Source: Candidatus Latescibacterota bacterium (GTDB lineage Bacteria; JAAXHH01; JACQVL01). From it: DNA of 14,166 bases. The stretch lies in the NCBI GenBank assembly GCA_016209865.1, contig JACQVL010000138.1, forward strand, positions 1-14,166, written 5' to 3'. The notes beneath the pieces are model-generated. The model was not told the origin of the DNA, ran no database searches, and saw only the letters and a program-made list of their open reading frames with translations. A program made the translations under genes and the position numbers. Shown one piece after another: positions 1 to 7,311 of this stretch. The first letter of the stretch is position 1; the number at the start of each line of letters is the position of its first letter.

Positions 1-561
1 ATACCGGCACCACCGTTCGATGGCCGATGCGTACCGGAACACCACGTAGCCGCCGATGGTGAACGAACAGAGCGCCAGGGCGATCGGCCATAACGTCGGG
101 AACAGGCTCATCGGTGTCGCGTTGTCCGTCGCGCCGTGGTCTCCCCAGAATGCCACGACGATCAACACGCTCACCAGGACGACGATGTTGGTGACGAATT
201 CCCCGGCCAGCAGGACACTGGCATGGCCCCACGAGATATGCTCGCGCACGAGGCCGTACAGACGAGCCGGGTCGCCGCCGAGACGGGATGGGGTGACCGT
301 ACACGCGAAGTCCCCGATTAAGGTGATCTTCCCGGATGCCCCCAGGGACAGGCGCTGCTGGATCGCCGAGGCCATCGTCGTCTGCCGGACGGCGCGGCAC
401 AAGACCTCCCCGGCGACGATGAGCACGGTCAGCAGCACACACCGCCAGAAGGAATTCCCGACCGCCGACCAGGTGGCGACATCGATCGTCATGCCGACGG
501 TGACTGCACAGAGGCTCAGGCTGAGGAACAGGGAGGTGACCAGGATGAGCGCGCTACGCAT
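1..561 (-). CDS. Flippase-like integral membrane protein (LPG synthase TM / YbhN / UPF0104 family), C-terminus cut by window
   Basis: The open frame runs 187 codons from the ATG at 561 to base 1 with no stop, so the gene continues beyond the window. Hydrophobic segments lie at about residues 3-24, 39-58, 114-139 and 154-177. Between the second and third is the motif TPSRLGGDPAR (90-100), which resembles the conserved PxGxGGEPxR stretch of the lysylphosphatidylglycerol-synthase transmembrane family. Known members act in the cytoplasmic membrane and are linked to lipid flipping or aminoacyl-lipid synthesis; many sit beside glycosyltransferases, as here. No strong ribosome binding site precedes the ATG, and the inverted repeat at 577-682 begins only 15 bases upstream, so the leader overlaps it. 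The frame stays open upstream through GTG codons, so an earlier start is possible. The family call is good; the substrate is unknown. Confidence 0.72.
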   Translation of the reverse strand, partial: MRSALILVTSLFLSLSLCAVTVGMTIDVATWSAVGNSFWRCVLLTVLIVAGEVLCRAVRQTTMASAIQQRLSLGASGKITLIGDFACTVTPSRLGGDPARLYGLVREHISWGHASVLLAGEFVTNIVVLVSVLIVVAFWGDHGATDNATPMSLFPTLWPIALALCSFTIGGYVVFRYASAIERWCRY

Positions 562-576
562 CAGGCTGCTTTCAAC

Positions 577-682
577 CTGATTCACCACAAAGACACGAAG
601 AACACGAAGAAGACAAATCATGCTATTTTCTCTTTGTGCTCTTTGTGTCTTTGTGGTGATGATGGTTCACTCTGCAAGACTC
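577..682. repeat. Long inverted repeat, copy 1 of family A
   Basis: The two arms start CACCACAAAGACACGAAG (near 583) and end CTTTGTGTCTTTGTGGTG (near 659), with an A/T-rich loop around 617-630. Both arms have a roughly 9-base periodicity. It differs from copy 2 (5523-5628) at 6 of 106 aligned positions with no gaps, and the match extends past the hairpin through ACTCTGCAAGACTC. It fills the gap between the deacetylase-like gene and the flippase-like gene and touches the former's stop codon. There are no coding signs and no flanking target duplication that I can see. Confidence 0.9.
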
Positions 683-1422
683 TACCTCACCGGGGCTTCG
701 AGCAGGTCCTGGTAGGCGACGAACCGGCGCGTCCGGCGCGTCCGGTCGAGAATGGACAGCAGCCGGGCGGTAATCATCGGCCGGACGATGTCGCCGGGAT
801 GGATGGCGATGCGGACGACCGGGTCCTGGTCGACCAGACGGGCCAGGGCGACGCAGTACAGAGTCGAGATGGCGGCGGCCGTCCAGGTTCGCGGGCTGAA
901 GCAGACGGCGGGTGCCCGGATCGTCCGGTCCGTCGTCAGGTCGGTGAACCCGCCTAAGGAAGTCAGGTAACGAAACCCCATCTGCTGCACCGCCCTCACG
1001 ACCTCCTCGTTGTGCATCCAGGCGGGCGAGACGAACCCGCACGGGGTAAACCCGAGCGACGTGAACATCTCAAGCCCCTGCGTGAGCCGGTCGACCGCTT
1101 CCTGGTAACTCAGGGTATAGAATTCCCCTTCTTTGCTGTACACGTGCCGGAGCAGTTTCTGGTACACTGTCCCGGCCGACGGGGTGGGGTCACTGTGGTA
1201 CAACCCGTGGAGGACGATCTCATGCCCGTCCGCTTCGAGCTGGTGAAGCCAGTCGACGAACCGGGGATGCGACCGGAGGTCCCATCCGCGATGGAAATCG
1301 GGGATGACGAGCATCGAGGTCCGGGTCACCCCTGACTCAGCGAGCATGACCATGATCCGCCGGAGTCTGTCCTCATGGGCGGGGGTGACATCATGGACGG
1401 AGACGACGGCAAGGCGGGGCAT
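682..1422 (-). CDS. DUF2334 / polysaccharide-deacetylase-like protein
   Basis: This 246-residue protein looks like a NodB-type (beta/alpha)7 deacetylase of the DUF2334 group. It starts with the strand and motif SVHDV (8-12), where D11 would be the catalytic base. A probable metal-binding LHGLYH (H72 and H76) follows, then a loop VSPAW (131-135) and a late AIHPGD (206-211, H208). These match the order of motifs 1 to 5 in the CE4 superfamily, in which a metal-bound water removes N- or O-acetyl groups from sugars. There is no signal peptide, so it probably acts in the cytoplasm on a lipid-linked or nucleotide-linked sugar. It lies downstream of two glycosyltransferase genes in the same direction, supporting a role in modifying their product. 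The ATG at 1422 has no clear Shine-Dalgarno sequence. The fold is fairly sure; the substrate is inferred. Confidence 0.8.
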   Translation of the reverse strand: MPRLAVVSVHDVTPAHEDRLRRIMVMLAESGVTRTSMLVIPDFHRGWDLRSHPRFVDWLHQLEADGHEIVLHGLYHSDPTPSAGTVYQKLLRHVYSKEGEFYTLSYQEAVDRLTQGLEMFTSLGFTPCGFVSPAWMHNEEVVRAVQQMGFRYLTSLGGFTDLTTDRTIRAPAVCFSPRTWTAAAISTLYCVALARLVDQDPVVRIAIHPGDIVRPMITARLLSILDRTRRTRRFVAYQDLLEAPVR

Positions 1423-1435
1423 AAGATCAGGGAAG

Positions 1436-1528
1436 AGTTAAAAGTGAAGAGTGAAGAGTGATAAACACTCTATACTACTGGCTTTCTTTGCCTTTCACTC
1501 TTAACTCTTCACTCATCACTCTTCACTG
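1436..1528. repeat. Inverted blocks of 7-base tandem repeats
   Basis: The left block holds four heptamers (AGTTAAA, AGTGAAG twice, AGTGATA; 1436-1463). The right block holds five on the opposite strand (TTCACTC, TTAACTC, TTCACTC, ATCACTC, TTCACTG; 1494-1528). The blocks are near reverse complements, so the whole can fold back around an A/T-rich centre. The right block forms the last codons and stop of the glycosyltransferase gene that ends at 1509. Confidence 0.85.
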
Positions 1529-2669
1529 CCTCCTCATAGGCTCTTATCAGGTCTTCCAGCACCGTGTTCCAGTCGAACCGTTCCTCGGCGTTCAGGCGTG
1601 CCGCCCGTCTCATCGCGGCCTGGTCACGCGCCGCAGTCTGCGCAATCGTCACGGCCAGATCGGTCGCATCAGACGGTCGGGCGAGCGCCCCGGCCTCGGC
1701 GGGGACGTGATTGGCGATCGCCCCACCCCTCACCCCCACGACGGGCAGGCCGCTCGCTTGCGCTTCTAAGACAGTCAGTCCGAACGGTTCCTGGGGACTC
1801 GGCGTGATGAACAGGTCGGATGACGCATACACCGTGGCGAGACGCTCCCGGTTCGTCTCATACCCGGCGTACAGAATAGTCGGATGGGTCCGGGCATGCG
1901 TTTCGACATCCGGACGGCATGGCCCGTCCCCGACGACGAGCAAGCGGTACCGTTCCTGCGGCAGCCGGACGAACCCATCCAGTAGCGTACTGATCCCCTT
2001 CTCCGTCGCCAACCGTCCGACGTACAACAACAGGGTGTGGTCGGCCTGCAGGCCGAGTCGTTGCTTGAAATCGGGATCACGTCGTGCCGGGTGGAACAAG
2101 TGGAGATCGACTCCCAGGGAGACCCGGCGGACGCGCCGGATGCCGTGAGCGGTGAGCGTCTCGACGAGGTGAGGCGAGGCCGCCAACGTGAGCGTGCACC
2201 CGTTGTACAATGCTCGTGCGTACCACCAGGCCAGCCGTTCCGCTCCGACAGAGAGCGTCTCGCCGAGCGGCCTGGTGAACTCCCGGACGTACGTGCCGGG
2301 GAAGTCCGCATGGTAAAACCCGATCACCGCCGGCTTCCACGTGAGACCAGACAGCGCAAGCCAGGTCACCCAGGGGACGAGGTACGGGCTGCCGATTTCC
2401 ACGATGTCCGGTCGCTCCCGTTCGAGCACCGCACGCACTTTCCACGGGTTGAAGAGAAACCGGTAGGGCGCGTACGAAGGGATGAGCGGGCCCTTGATCA
2501 GGTAAGTCCGTGACTGCCCGGAGTCGATGACCTGATCCTCACTACCCGGCACGATGAGGACATGCTCCCATCCCTTCCGTTCCATCAGGTACCGGGCTTT
2601 GGCGGTAATGTAGGTCTTCACCCCTCCGCTCGTCTCGGCGTAGAACTTCGTAATATCGCAGATTTTCAC
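1509..2669 (-). CDS. GT4-family glycosyltransferase
   Basis: This 386-residue enzyme has the two-Rossmann-fold (GT-B) plan of family GT4, retaining transferases that use nucleotide sugars. The N-domain has the acceptor-side glycine loop GGV (15-17) and H120 in GFYHADFPG. The C-domain has YVGRLATEKG (216-225), with the R and K that contact donor phosphates. The EX7E donor motif is E294 to E302 in EPFGLTVLEA, followed by SGLPVVGVRGG. It most resembles mannosyl- or glucosyltransferases of the PimB type, but the donor cannot be read from the sequence. The start is GTG at 2669, because the N-terminal strand MKICDI is needed for the fold; the ribosome site (AAGGA) is distant and weak. The last five residues, VKSDE, and the TGA stop are encoded inside a heptamer repeat. 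It lies between another GT4 and the deacetylase-like gene. Confidence 0.9.
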   Translation of the reverse strand: MKICDITKFYAETSGGVKTYITAKARYLMERKGWEHVLIVPGSEDQVIDSGQSRTYLIKGPLIPSYAPYRFLFNPWKVRAVLERERPDIVEIGSPYLVPWVTWLALSGLTWKPAVIGFYHADFPGTYVREFTRPLGETLSVGAERLAWWYARALYNGCTLTLAASPHLVETLTAHGIRRVRRVSLGVDLHLFHPARRDPDFKQRLGLQADHTLLLYVGRLATEKGISTLLDGFVRLPQERYRLLVVGDGPCRPDVETHARTHPTILYAGYETNRERLATVYASSDLFITPSPQEPFGLTVLEAQASGLPVVGVRGGAIANHVPAEAGALARPSDATDLAVTIAQTAARDQAAMRRAARLNAEERFDWNTVLEDLIRAYEEAVKSDE

Positions 2670-2687
2670 CCTATCTCACTTTTCCTT

Positions 2688-2749
2688 GTCACTCGTCACT
2701 GCTGTTCACCCTTTTCGCCTTTTCCCCTTTTGTCCTTTTCCCCTTCTCT
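2688..2749. repeat. 7-base and 8-base tandem repeats in spacer
   Basis: Two heptamers, GTCACTC and GTCACTG (2688-2701), are followed by five octamers of the form CCTTTTNN (2710-2749; the last unit is degenerate, CCTTCTCT). The spacer between the two glycosyltransferase genes is almost entirely made of these units. The block is pyrimidine-rich on the plus strand, so any transcript of the flanking minus-strand genes reads it as purine-rich. It ends one base before the stop codon of the PHP-glycosyltransferase gene. Confidence 0.8.
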
Positions 2750-2750
2750 T

Positions 2751-5150
2751 CTACCCATACATCTCCCACATCCGCTCGAACGCCGCCTGCACCCCGCGCG
2801 TCTCGATGTACCGCCGGGCCGCCTCCCCCATCCGGCGCCGGGCGTCCGGGTCCGTCAGGATGGTCTGAATCGCCCGGGCGAACGCCTCCGGGTCTCGTCC
2901 ATCCGCCACCAGCCCGGTCTGGCCAGGCAGGACGTTCTCCGGCGCCCCGCCCCGGTCGGCGACGACGACGGGCAGGCCGGACGCCTGCGCCTCTAACACG
3001 ACATTCCCGAACGTCTCGATCAGGCTGGGGAACACGAACACGTCCGACGACGCGTAGACGGTGGCCAGGTCCTCCCCGTCGAGGTACCCGGTGAACCACA
3101 CCGGATAGCCCTGGAGCCGCTGTTCCAGTTCCGCCCGGTACGGCCCATCCCCGACGATGACTAAGCCGAGGCGCTGAGAGTCAGAGGACAGCCGTTTGAA
3201 GCTCTCGGCCAGGACGTTCAGGTTCTTTTCTTTCGAGAGACGGCCGACGTACAGGAGCTTCGTCCCCGCATCCACCCCGAATCGCGCCCAGATGCGTTCG
3301 TCCCGCTTGGCCGGATGGAACACCGTCGTGTCGATGCCGCGCGGCATCGTCGCCAGTTTCTTCTGGTCGAACCCGTGCGCCGCCAGATCGTCCCGAGAGG
3401 CCATCGACGAGACGAAGATCCGGTCGGTCCTCCCGTAGAACCACCGCAGGTAGCCCCACGCGAGGTTTTCCACGGACGCGTCTTCCGTGATCGCCCGGAC
3501 CTGCTCGGGCAGGTTCGAGTGGTAGACGCCCACGGATGGGAGGTCGAGGAGCTTGCTCGTCAGGAGGCCGACCAGACCGACCGGGCCGGGAGTCGAGAGC
3601 TGGTAGACCGTGAACCCGGCCTGTTCGCAGTAGTACAGGACTTCCATGAGCGGCGGGACGTAGAGGATCACCTCCGGGTACTCCGGGATGGGCAGGTCGG
3701 CGATCGCCCGGAAGTTCATGATGCCGTCTTTGTACCCGGTCGGACGGTCAGAGCAGGTGATGAGCACCATCTCCCGGCCGAGGCGCTGCGCGATGTCGAC
3801 CATCCGGGTCACGCTCTTGCCGACCCCGCCCGTCCATCCCGTCGCCCTCGGCTCGTAGACGGTGTCGCAGAACACGGCAACCTTGTGGACCGCGCGGACG
3901 GCCGGGTCGTCCAGGCCGAAGTGCCGTTCGATGCGGTCGAGGAATTCCTGGTCGCTGTGCTGATGCCGGAACGCTAAGTAATACGGCGCTAAGAAGAAGT
4001 GGGCAGACGCCAGAATACCTAAGGTGTTGAACATCCGGGGCACGTCGAACTCATTCAGGCTGTCGAACAGCTTCCGGGTGGTTTCTCCAAGGATGTCGTT
4101 AAACACCTCGTTGGCGAACGCGAACATCTGCTGACCGAACGCTTCCTGCTGACTGCGGGTGATGACCTGGAACAGGCTCAGGTCGCGGTGTTTGGCGAGC
4201 GCCGTCGTGATGCGGTCGCCGAGGATGGCGGTCAGGTCGAACTCACGGGCGGTCGTTTGTGCCTCATCCGCTGAAGGAGCCGGCTGATTCTGGGCGCCGG
4301 ACGTCAGGCTCTGGAAGAAGGAGATGTAGACGTTGCCGGGCATCGCCGACGGCCTCTCTTTGAAATACCGGTAGGCGACCGCGTAGACGGAGTGCGCCAG
4401 GGAGAGCGAAGTCCCCGGTTCCCCGCACACCTGTCCTTCCCCTTGCATGATCGCGGCCAGGAATTCTTTGTACGTCGGCGTCCCGGCGCAGGCGGTGTAC
4501 CCCCGTGCGATGAACAGGCCCGCGTGATCGTCCGAGTTGCCGACGAACCCTTTGACGTGAGGGTCAGGTCCCACCGGCTCGATTCCGTGCTTGTCGGCGA
4601 GCTGGGCGATCAACTCCGGGGTGAGCTGGCTGACGACCTTCTCGATGACTCGTCGCTGGGCGGCGATGCGTGAGCCATTCTGGAGTTCCAGCGTCTTAAA
4701 CAGGAGCAAGAGCTTCTCGAAATTGTCCGGGCTGAGCTGGTAATCGCCCGCGAACAGGGGATGGGCTAAATAGTGGGGAATCTGCTCCTGGTTCAGGAAC
4801 CGCACGACATCTAAAATATTGTCCCGGATACGCACGATCTCCCCGTGATGCGCTTCGGTGATATTCAGGGCGACGACGTCGATGACGCTCTTGTCGTTGG
4901 GAAAGTGTGTGCTGATCTCTTCGCTCACGAACGCCCCGTCCAGATGGGCGATCTCCAGCGCCCCGTCGATCACGTCGTGATCGGTGATCGTCACGAAATC
5001 CATCCCGCGGAACCGGGCGAGGTCGTACACTTGCTTGGGCGACGTGTAACACTGCGCCGCTTTCATTTTCTGGAAGAACCATTGCTGCTGGAATTCGCGC
5101 GAATACGAGGAGTGGACGTGCAGGTCCGCACAGTATCGGCCGTCGATCAT
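2751..5150 (-). CDS. Fusion of a PHP-type metal hydrolase and a GT4 glycosyltransferase
   Basis: The product is 799 residues. Residues 1 to about 240 form a PHP domain with its metal-ligand motifs in order: ADLHVHSSYS (H11, H13), TITDHD (D57, H58), SEE (76-78), HYLAHPL (H126, H130) and GNSDDHAG (D207, D208, H209). PHP proteins are phosphoesterases or hydrolases with a polynuclear metal site. Residues about 240-420 are a mainly helical linker. Residues about 423-799 are a GT4 transferase with GWTGGVGKS (438-446), H544, YVGRLSKEK (634-642), and the EX7E pair E712 and E720. I place the start at the ATG at 5150: GGAGA lies 10 bases upstream and the PHP domain begins at once. A farther start at 5267 would overlap the preceding gene by 85 bases. 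The PHP half might hydrolyse a phosphorylated precursor or product of the transferase half; that is inference. Confidence 0.9.
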   Translation of the reverse strand: MIDGRYCADLHVHSSYSREFQQQWFFQKMKAAQCYTSPKQVYDLARFRGMDFVTITDHDVIDGALEIAHLDGAFVSEEISTHFPNDKSVIDVVALNITEAHHGEIVRIRDNILDVVRFLNQEQIPHYLAHPLFAGDYQLSPDNFEKLLLLFKTLELQNGSRIAAQRRVIEKVVSQLTPELIAQLADKHGIEPVGPDPHVKGFVGNSDDHAGLFIARGYTACAGTPTYKEFLAAIMQGEGQVCGEPGTSLSLAHSVYAVAYRYFKERPSAMPGNVYISFFQSLTSGAQNQPAPSADEAQTTAREFDLTAILGDRITTALAKHRDLSLFQVITRSQQEAFGQQMFAFANEVFNDILGETTRKLFDSLNEFDVPRMFNTLGILASAHFFLAPYYLAFRHQHSDQEFLDRIERHFGLDDPAVRAVHKVAVFCDTVYEPRATGWTGGVGKSVTRMVDIAQRLGREMVLITCSDRPTGYKDGIMNFRAIADLPIPEYPEVILYVPPLMEVLYYCEQAGFTVYQLSTPGPVGLVGLLTSKLLDLPSVGVYHSNLPEQVRAITEDASVENLAWGYLRWFYGRTDRIFVSSMASRDDLAAHGFDQKKLATMPRGIDTTVFHPAKRDERIWARFGVDAGTKLLYVGRLSKEKNLNVLAESFKRLSSDSQRLGLVIVGDGPYRAELEQRLQGYPVWFTGYLDGEDLATVYASSDVFVFPSLIETFGNVVLEAQASGLPVVVADRGGAPENVLPGQTGLVADGRDPEAFARAIQTILTDPDARRRMGEAARRYIETRGVQAAFERMWEMYG

Positions 5151-5182
5151 GACAGGATGGTCTCCATGTCTCGTTGAGAGGA

Positions 5183-5500
5183 CTACAACCGCAGGTCTTC
5201 CAGGGGACGCATCACGTTCCGCAGGTGGGCCTCCCGGGACACCCGGTAGGTCGTCGCGTTGTGACACGCCAGACAGATGCGCGCGAAACGGTCGTGGAGC
5301 TTCGTCGGGTCATCAGCGAATTCAACGACGGTGACGAGATGCCCGGTCTTGCCGCAGGCCGGACACGGCTCGACCCCGTAATACCGGTTGCCCTGACACT
5401 TGTCCGGGTCGAATGAGAGGGCGTACAAGTCGTCGATGAGCAGATCGTACAGGCTGGGGGATTCCGAAGAGGGTTGCTGCTGCATCGTCTCTTCAGCCAT
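5183..5500 (-). CDS. Small zinc-ribbon protein of unknown function
   Basis: This 105-residue protein starts at the ATG at 5500, with a strong AGGAGG ribosome site at 5512-5517, 11 bases away. The first 30 residues are acidic and Gln/Ser-rich. A four-cysteine zinc ribbon follows: CPACG (C46, C49) and CLACH (C76, C79, with H80 beside it), plus a lone C35. The C-terminal 25 residues are basic to mixed and may be helical. I do not recognise a named family. Such ribbons often bind nucleic acid or act as protein-protein adaptors. The gene ends 32 bases before the PHP-glycosyltransferase gene on the same strand, so the two are probably cotranscribed and could be functionally linked. Confidence 0.75.
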   Translation of the reverse strand: MAEETMQQQPSSESPSLYDLLIDDLYALSFDPDKCQGNRYYGVEPCPACGKTGHLVTVVEFADDPTKLHDRFARICLACHNATTYRVSREAHLRNVMRPLEDLRL

Positions 5501-5522
5501 GAGCGGTCGTTCCTCCTTCAAT

Positions 5523-5628
5523 CTGATTCACCACAAAGACACGAAGAACACGAAGCAGAAAAATCCTGCTATTTTTTCTTTGTGCTCTTTGTGCCTTTGT
5601 GGTGATGATGGTTTACTCTGCAAGACTC
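5523..5628. repeat. Long inverted repeat, copy 2 of family A
   Basis: It has the same architecture and orientation as copy 1 (577-682), with 6 mismatches in 106 positions. It lies between the zinc-ribbon gene and the substrate-binding protein gene. Its right end, GGTTTACTCTGCAAGACTC, overlaps the last codons of the latter. The left arm starts 22 bases upstream of the zinc-ribbon ATG and just beyond its ribosome site, so any promoter for that gene would lie in or beyond the repeat. Confidence 0.9.
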
Positions 5629-7193
5629 CACTTGTACGCGTTGCGCGTGAAATGGTACCAGCTATCGACGGTCATCCCATCCCGGAGGCCGCGCACGTTC
5701 TTCTGAGCAACGAACACATAGTCGGGATAGACGAGCGGGATGAACACCGCGTCGTCGCGCAGGATGGTCAGCAACTCACGGTAGACCGCCTTGCGCTGCG
5801 CGGGCTCTGCGATCGTGCGGCCCCGTTCGAGCAGCCGATCCACGTCCGGGCTGGTGTATTTCATGTAGTTCTGGCTGCCCTTCAAGGAGAATTTTTTCGA
5901 CAGGTTCATGTCGGGATCCAACAGTCCGCTCCATCCGCCGATGATCGTGTCATGCGTCGTCCCCATGTCGTCCCCGATCTGCTGGTACCGGGTATTGTCC
6001 ACTAAGTCGAGGTCGACCGGAATCCCGACTTCGGCGAGTTGGCGTTTGATGAGGTCCCCGGAGAGCCGGCGGAAGATTTCATCCTTCCAGATGCCGATCC
6101 GGTACTCAAACCGCTGGCCGTCTTTCTGAAGTATCCCATCCGGACCGGGCTTCCATCCCGCTTCGGCGAGCAGGGCCTTCGCTCGTGCCACATCCCGGCC
6201 GGGCTTGAACAGGGAGGGGTCGTACACCGGCGAGCCGGGCGGGACCGGAAGGTACGCCGCCTGTCCCGCGCCCATCAGGGCTTCTTTCACGATCACCTCC
6301 CGGTCGATCGCGTGACTGATCGCCTGCCGCACCCGCCTATCCTGGATGAACGACCGGCGGAGGTTCTGCGGCATCCCGCGCCATGCGCCACTGGGAAAGC
6401 GGTACACGGCCAGGTCGGGGTTCTGCTTCAGCATCGCGATGTGCTGCGGCTTGACCTGCGTGATGTGGAACGCGCCCGCCGCCGCCATCCTGGCCCGCTC
6501 ATCATCGTCCGGGACGATGCGCAGGAGGATGCGTTTGATGGGGGTTGGATTGGCGCTCAGATGAAAACGCGCATTCCGCTCGAACACCCATTCCCGGTCA
6601 CTCACTTTCTGGATCAACGTGTACGGCCCCGTCCCCACGGGATTCTTCTCGAACGCCTCCCCGTTGATGTCCTGCCCGTCGAGGATGTGCCGGGGAAGAA
6701 TCGGGGGATCGCTCAACTTCGACAGGAACGACGAACTGGGCGCGCTCAGGATGACGATGAACGTGTCCGGAGCTTTTGCCGCGTACGTCTTCACCATGCT
6801 CAAATCGGCGTCGTACGCGGTCTTCGTGTTCGGGGCGAAGATCATATCGAACGTAAATCGAACATCCTCCGGGGTGAACGGGACGCCGTCATGCCAGACC
6901 ACGTTCCGCCGCAGGACGAACGTGTACGTCAGTCCGTCCGGCGACACGGTGTAGCGTTCGACGAGGTCGGGCAAGAGCTGTCCCTGCTCATCGATCTGGA
7001 ACAGCCGGCTCAGGATCAGACAGCTCACCTCGCTCCAGTCGTTTTTCTCCAACAGTGGATTGAGGCCGCGTGGAACCAACCCGCCGCCGTAAACCAGCTC
7101 ATCCTTCACGGGCGCCTGCCTCCACGACACACTCAAGCTACTCATCACCCCCGCGATCAGCAGCCCAACCAGCCACCTCACTCGCCTTCTCAT
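5613..7193 (-). CDS. Periplasmic ABC-transporter solute-binding protein, family 5 (oligopeptide/nickel type)
   Basis: This 526-residue protein starts at the ATG at 7193, four bases after an AGAGGGGG ribosome site. Residues 1-24 are a signal peptide: arginines (RRR), then a hydrophobic core WLVGLLIAGVMSSLS. There is no cysteine lipobox, so the mature protein should be soluble in the periplasm. Family-5 landmarks follow: PDLVERYTVSPDGLTYTF, the WHDG and PFTPEDVRFTFD stretch, NPVGTGPY, DRRVRQAISHAIDRE, and a late block around YRELLTILRDDAVFIPL. Such proteins capture peptides, nickel chelates or opines and hand them to a membrane permease. No permease or ATPase gene lies in this window, so its transporter partners are elsewhere. 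The last four codons (S-L-A-E) and the stop come from the repeat at 5523-5628. The family call is firm; the ligand is unknown. Confidence 0.92.
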   Translation of the reverse strand: MRRRVRWLVGLLIAGVMSSLSVSWRQAPVKDELVYGGGLVPRGLNPLLEKNDWSEVSCLILSRLFQIDEQGQLLPDLVERYTVSPDGLTYTFVLRRNVVWHDGVPFTPEDVRFTFDMIFAPNTKTAYDADLSMVKTYAAKAPDTFIVILSAPSSSFLSKLSDPPILPRHILDGQDINGEAFEKNPVGTGPYTLIQKVSDREWVFERNARFHLSANPTPIKRILLRIVPDDDERARMAAAGAFHITQVKPQHIAMLKQNPDLAVYRFPSGAWRGMPQNLRRSFIQDRRVRQAISHAIDREVIVKEALMGAGQAAYLPVPPGSPVYDPSLFKPGRDVARAKALLAEAGWKPGPDGILQKDGQRFEYRIGIWKDEIFRRLSGDLIKRQLAEVGIPVDLDLVDNTRYQQIGDDMGTTHDTIIGGWSGLLDPDMNLSKKFSLKGSQNYMKYTSPDVDRLLERGRTIAEPAQRKAVYRELLTILRDDAVFIPLVYPDYVFVAQKNVRGLRDGMTVDSWYHFTRNAYKWSLAE

Positions 7194-7213
7194 CAAGCCC
7201 CCTCTTTTATCTC

Positions 7214-7241
7214 GTCACTTGTCACTTGTCACTCTTCACTG
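7214..7241. repeat. 7-base tandem repeat, four units
   Basis: The units are GTCACTT, GTCACTT, GTCACTC and TTCACTG in unbroken register. The block shares the string CACTCTTCACTGCCT with the right end of the heptamer block at 1494-1528. It lies between the proposed minus-strand promoter and the ATG of the substrate-binding protein gene, so it would be in that mRNA's leader. Confidence 0.8.
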
Positions 7242-7256
7242 CCTTTCCAGCCCTAT

Positions 7257-7285
7257 ACCCTACGTTAAATCACTCGATTTGTCAA
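7257..7285 (-). promoter_or_regulatory. Candidate sigma-70 promoter for the minus-strand arm
   Basis: On the minus strand, a perfect TTGACA (-35; 7285 to 7280) is followed after 17 bases by TAGGGT (-10; 7262 to 7257), which keeps the T, A and final T of the consensus. It would drive the substrate-binding protein gene starting at 7193. The -10 is poor, so this is weaker evidence than the plus-strand promoter it mirrors. Confidence 0.5.
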
Positions 7286-7311
7286 CTCAGAAAACGTTTT
7301 TCGTGTTGACA
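7280..7311. promoter_or_regulatory. 32-base near-palindrome, candidate shared operator
   Basis: TGTCAAC (7280-7286) and GTTGACA (7305-7311) are perfect inverted arms. AAAACGTTTT (7291-7300) is a perfect palindrome with exactly the same centre (between 7295 and 7296). In all, 13 of 16 base pairs are symmetric. Each outer arm contains a TTGACA -35 box, one per strand, so a protein bound here would cover both divergent promoters. The regulator is unknown and not encoded in the window as far as I can tell. Confidence 0.65.

Noticed and set aside
56-580. Plus-strand open frame of 174 codons
   Set aside because: It is antisense to the flippase-like gene, whose minus-strand frame has membrane spans and a family motif; the plus-strand translation is arginine/serine-rich and unlike any protein.
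5151-5267. N-terminal extension of 39 residues on the PHP-glycosyltransferase
   Set aside because: It would overlap the zinc-ribbon gene by 85 bases, is Pro/Gly/Arg-rich, and a better ribosome site precedes the ATG at 5150, directly before the PHP motif.
6039-7268. Plus-strand open frame of 409 codons
   Set aside because: It is antisense to the solute-binding protein gene, runs into the heptamer repeat, and has the Arg/His/Pro-rich composition typical of GC-rich antisense frames.
7280-7311. Palindrome as a Fur or LexA box
   Set aside because: The TGTCAAC/GTTGACA arms and AAAACGTTTT core do not match the Fur consensus or the common LexA consensus, so I leave the regulator unnamed.
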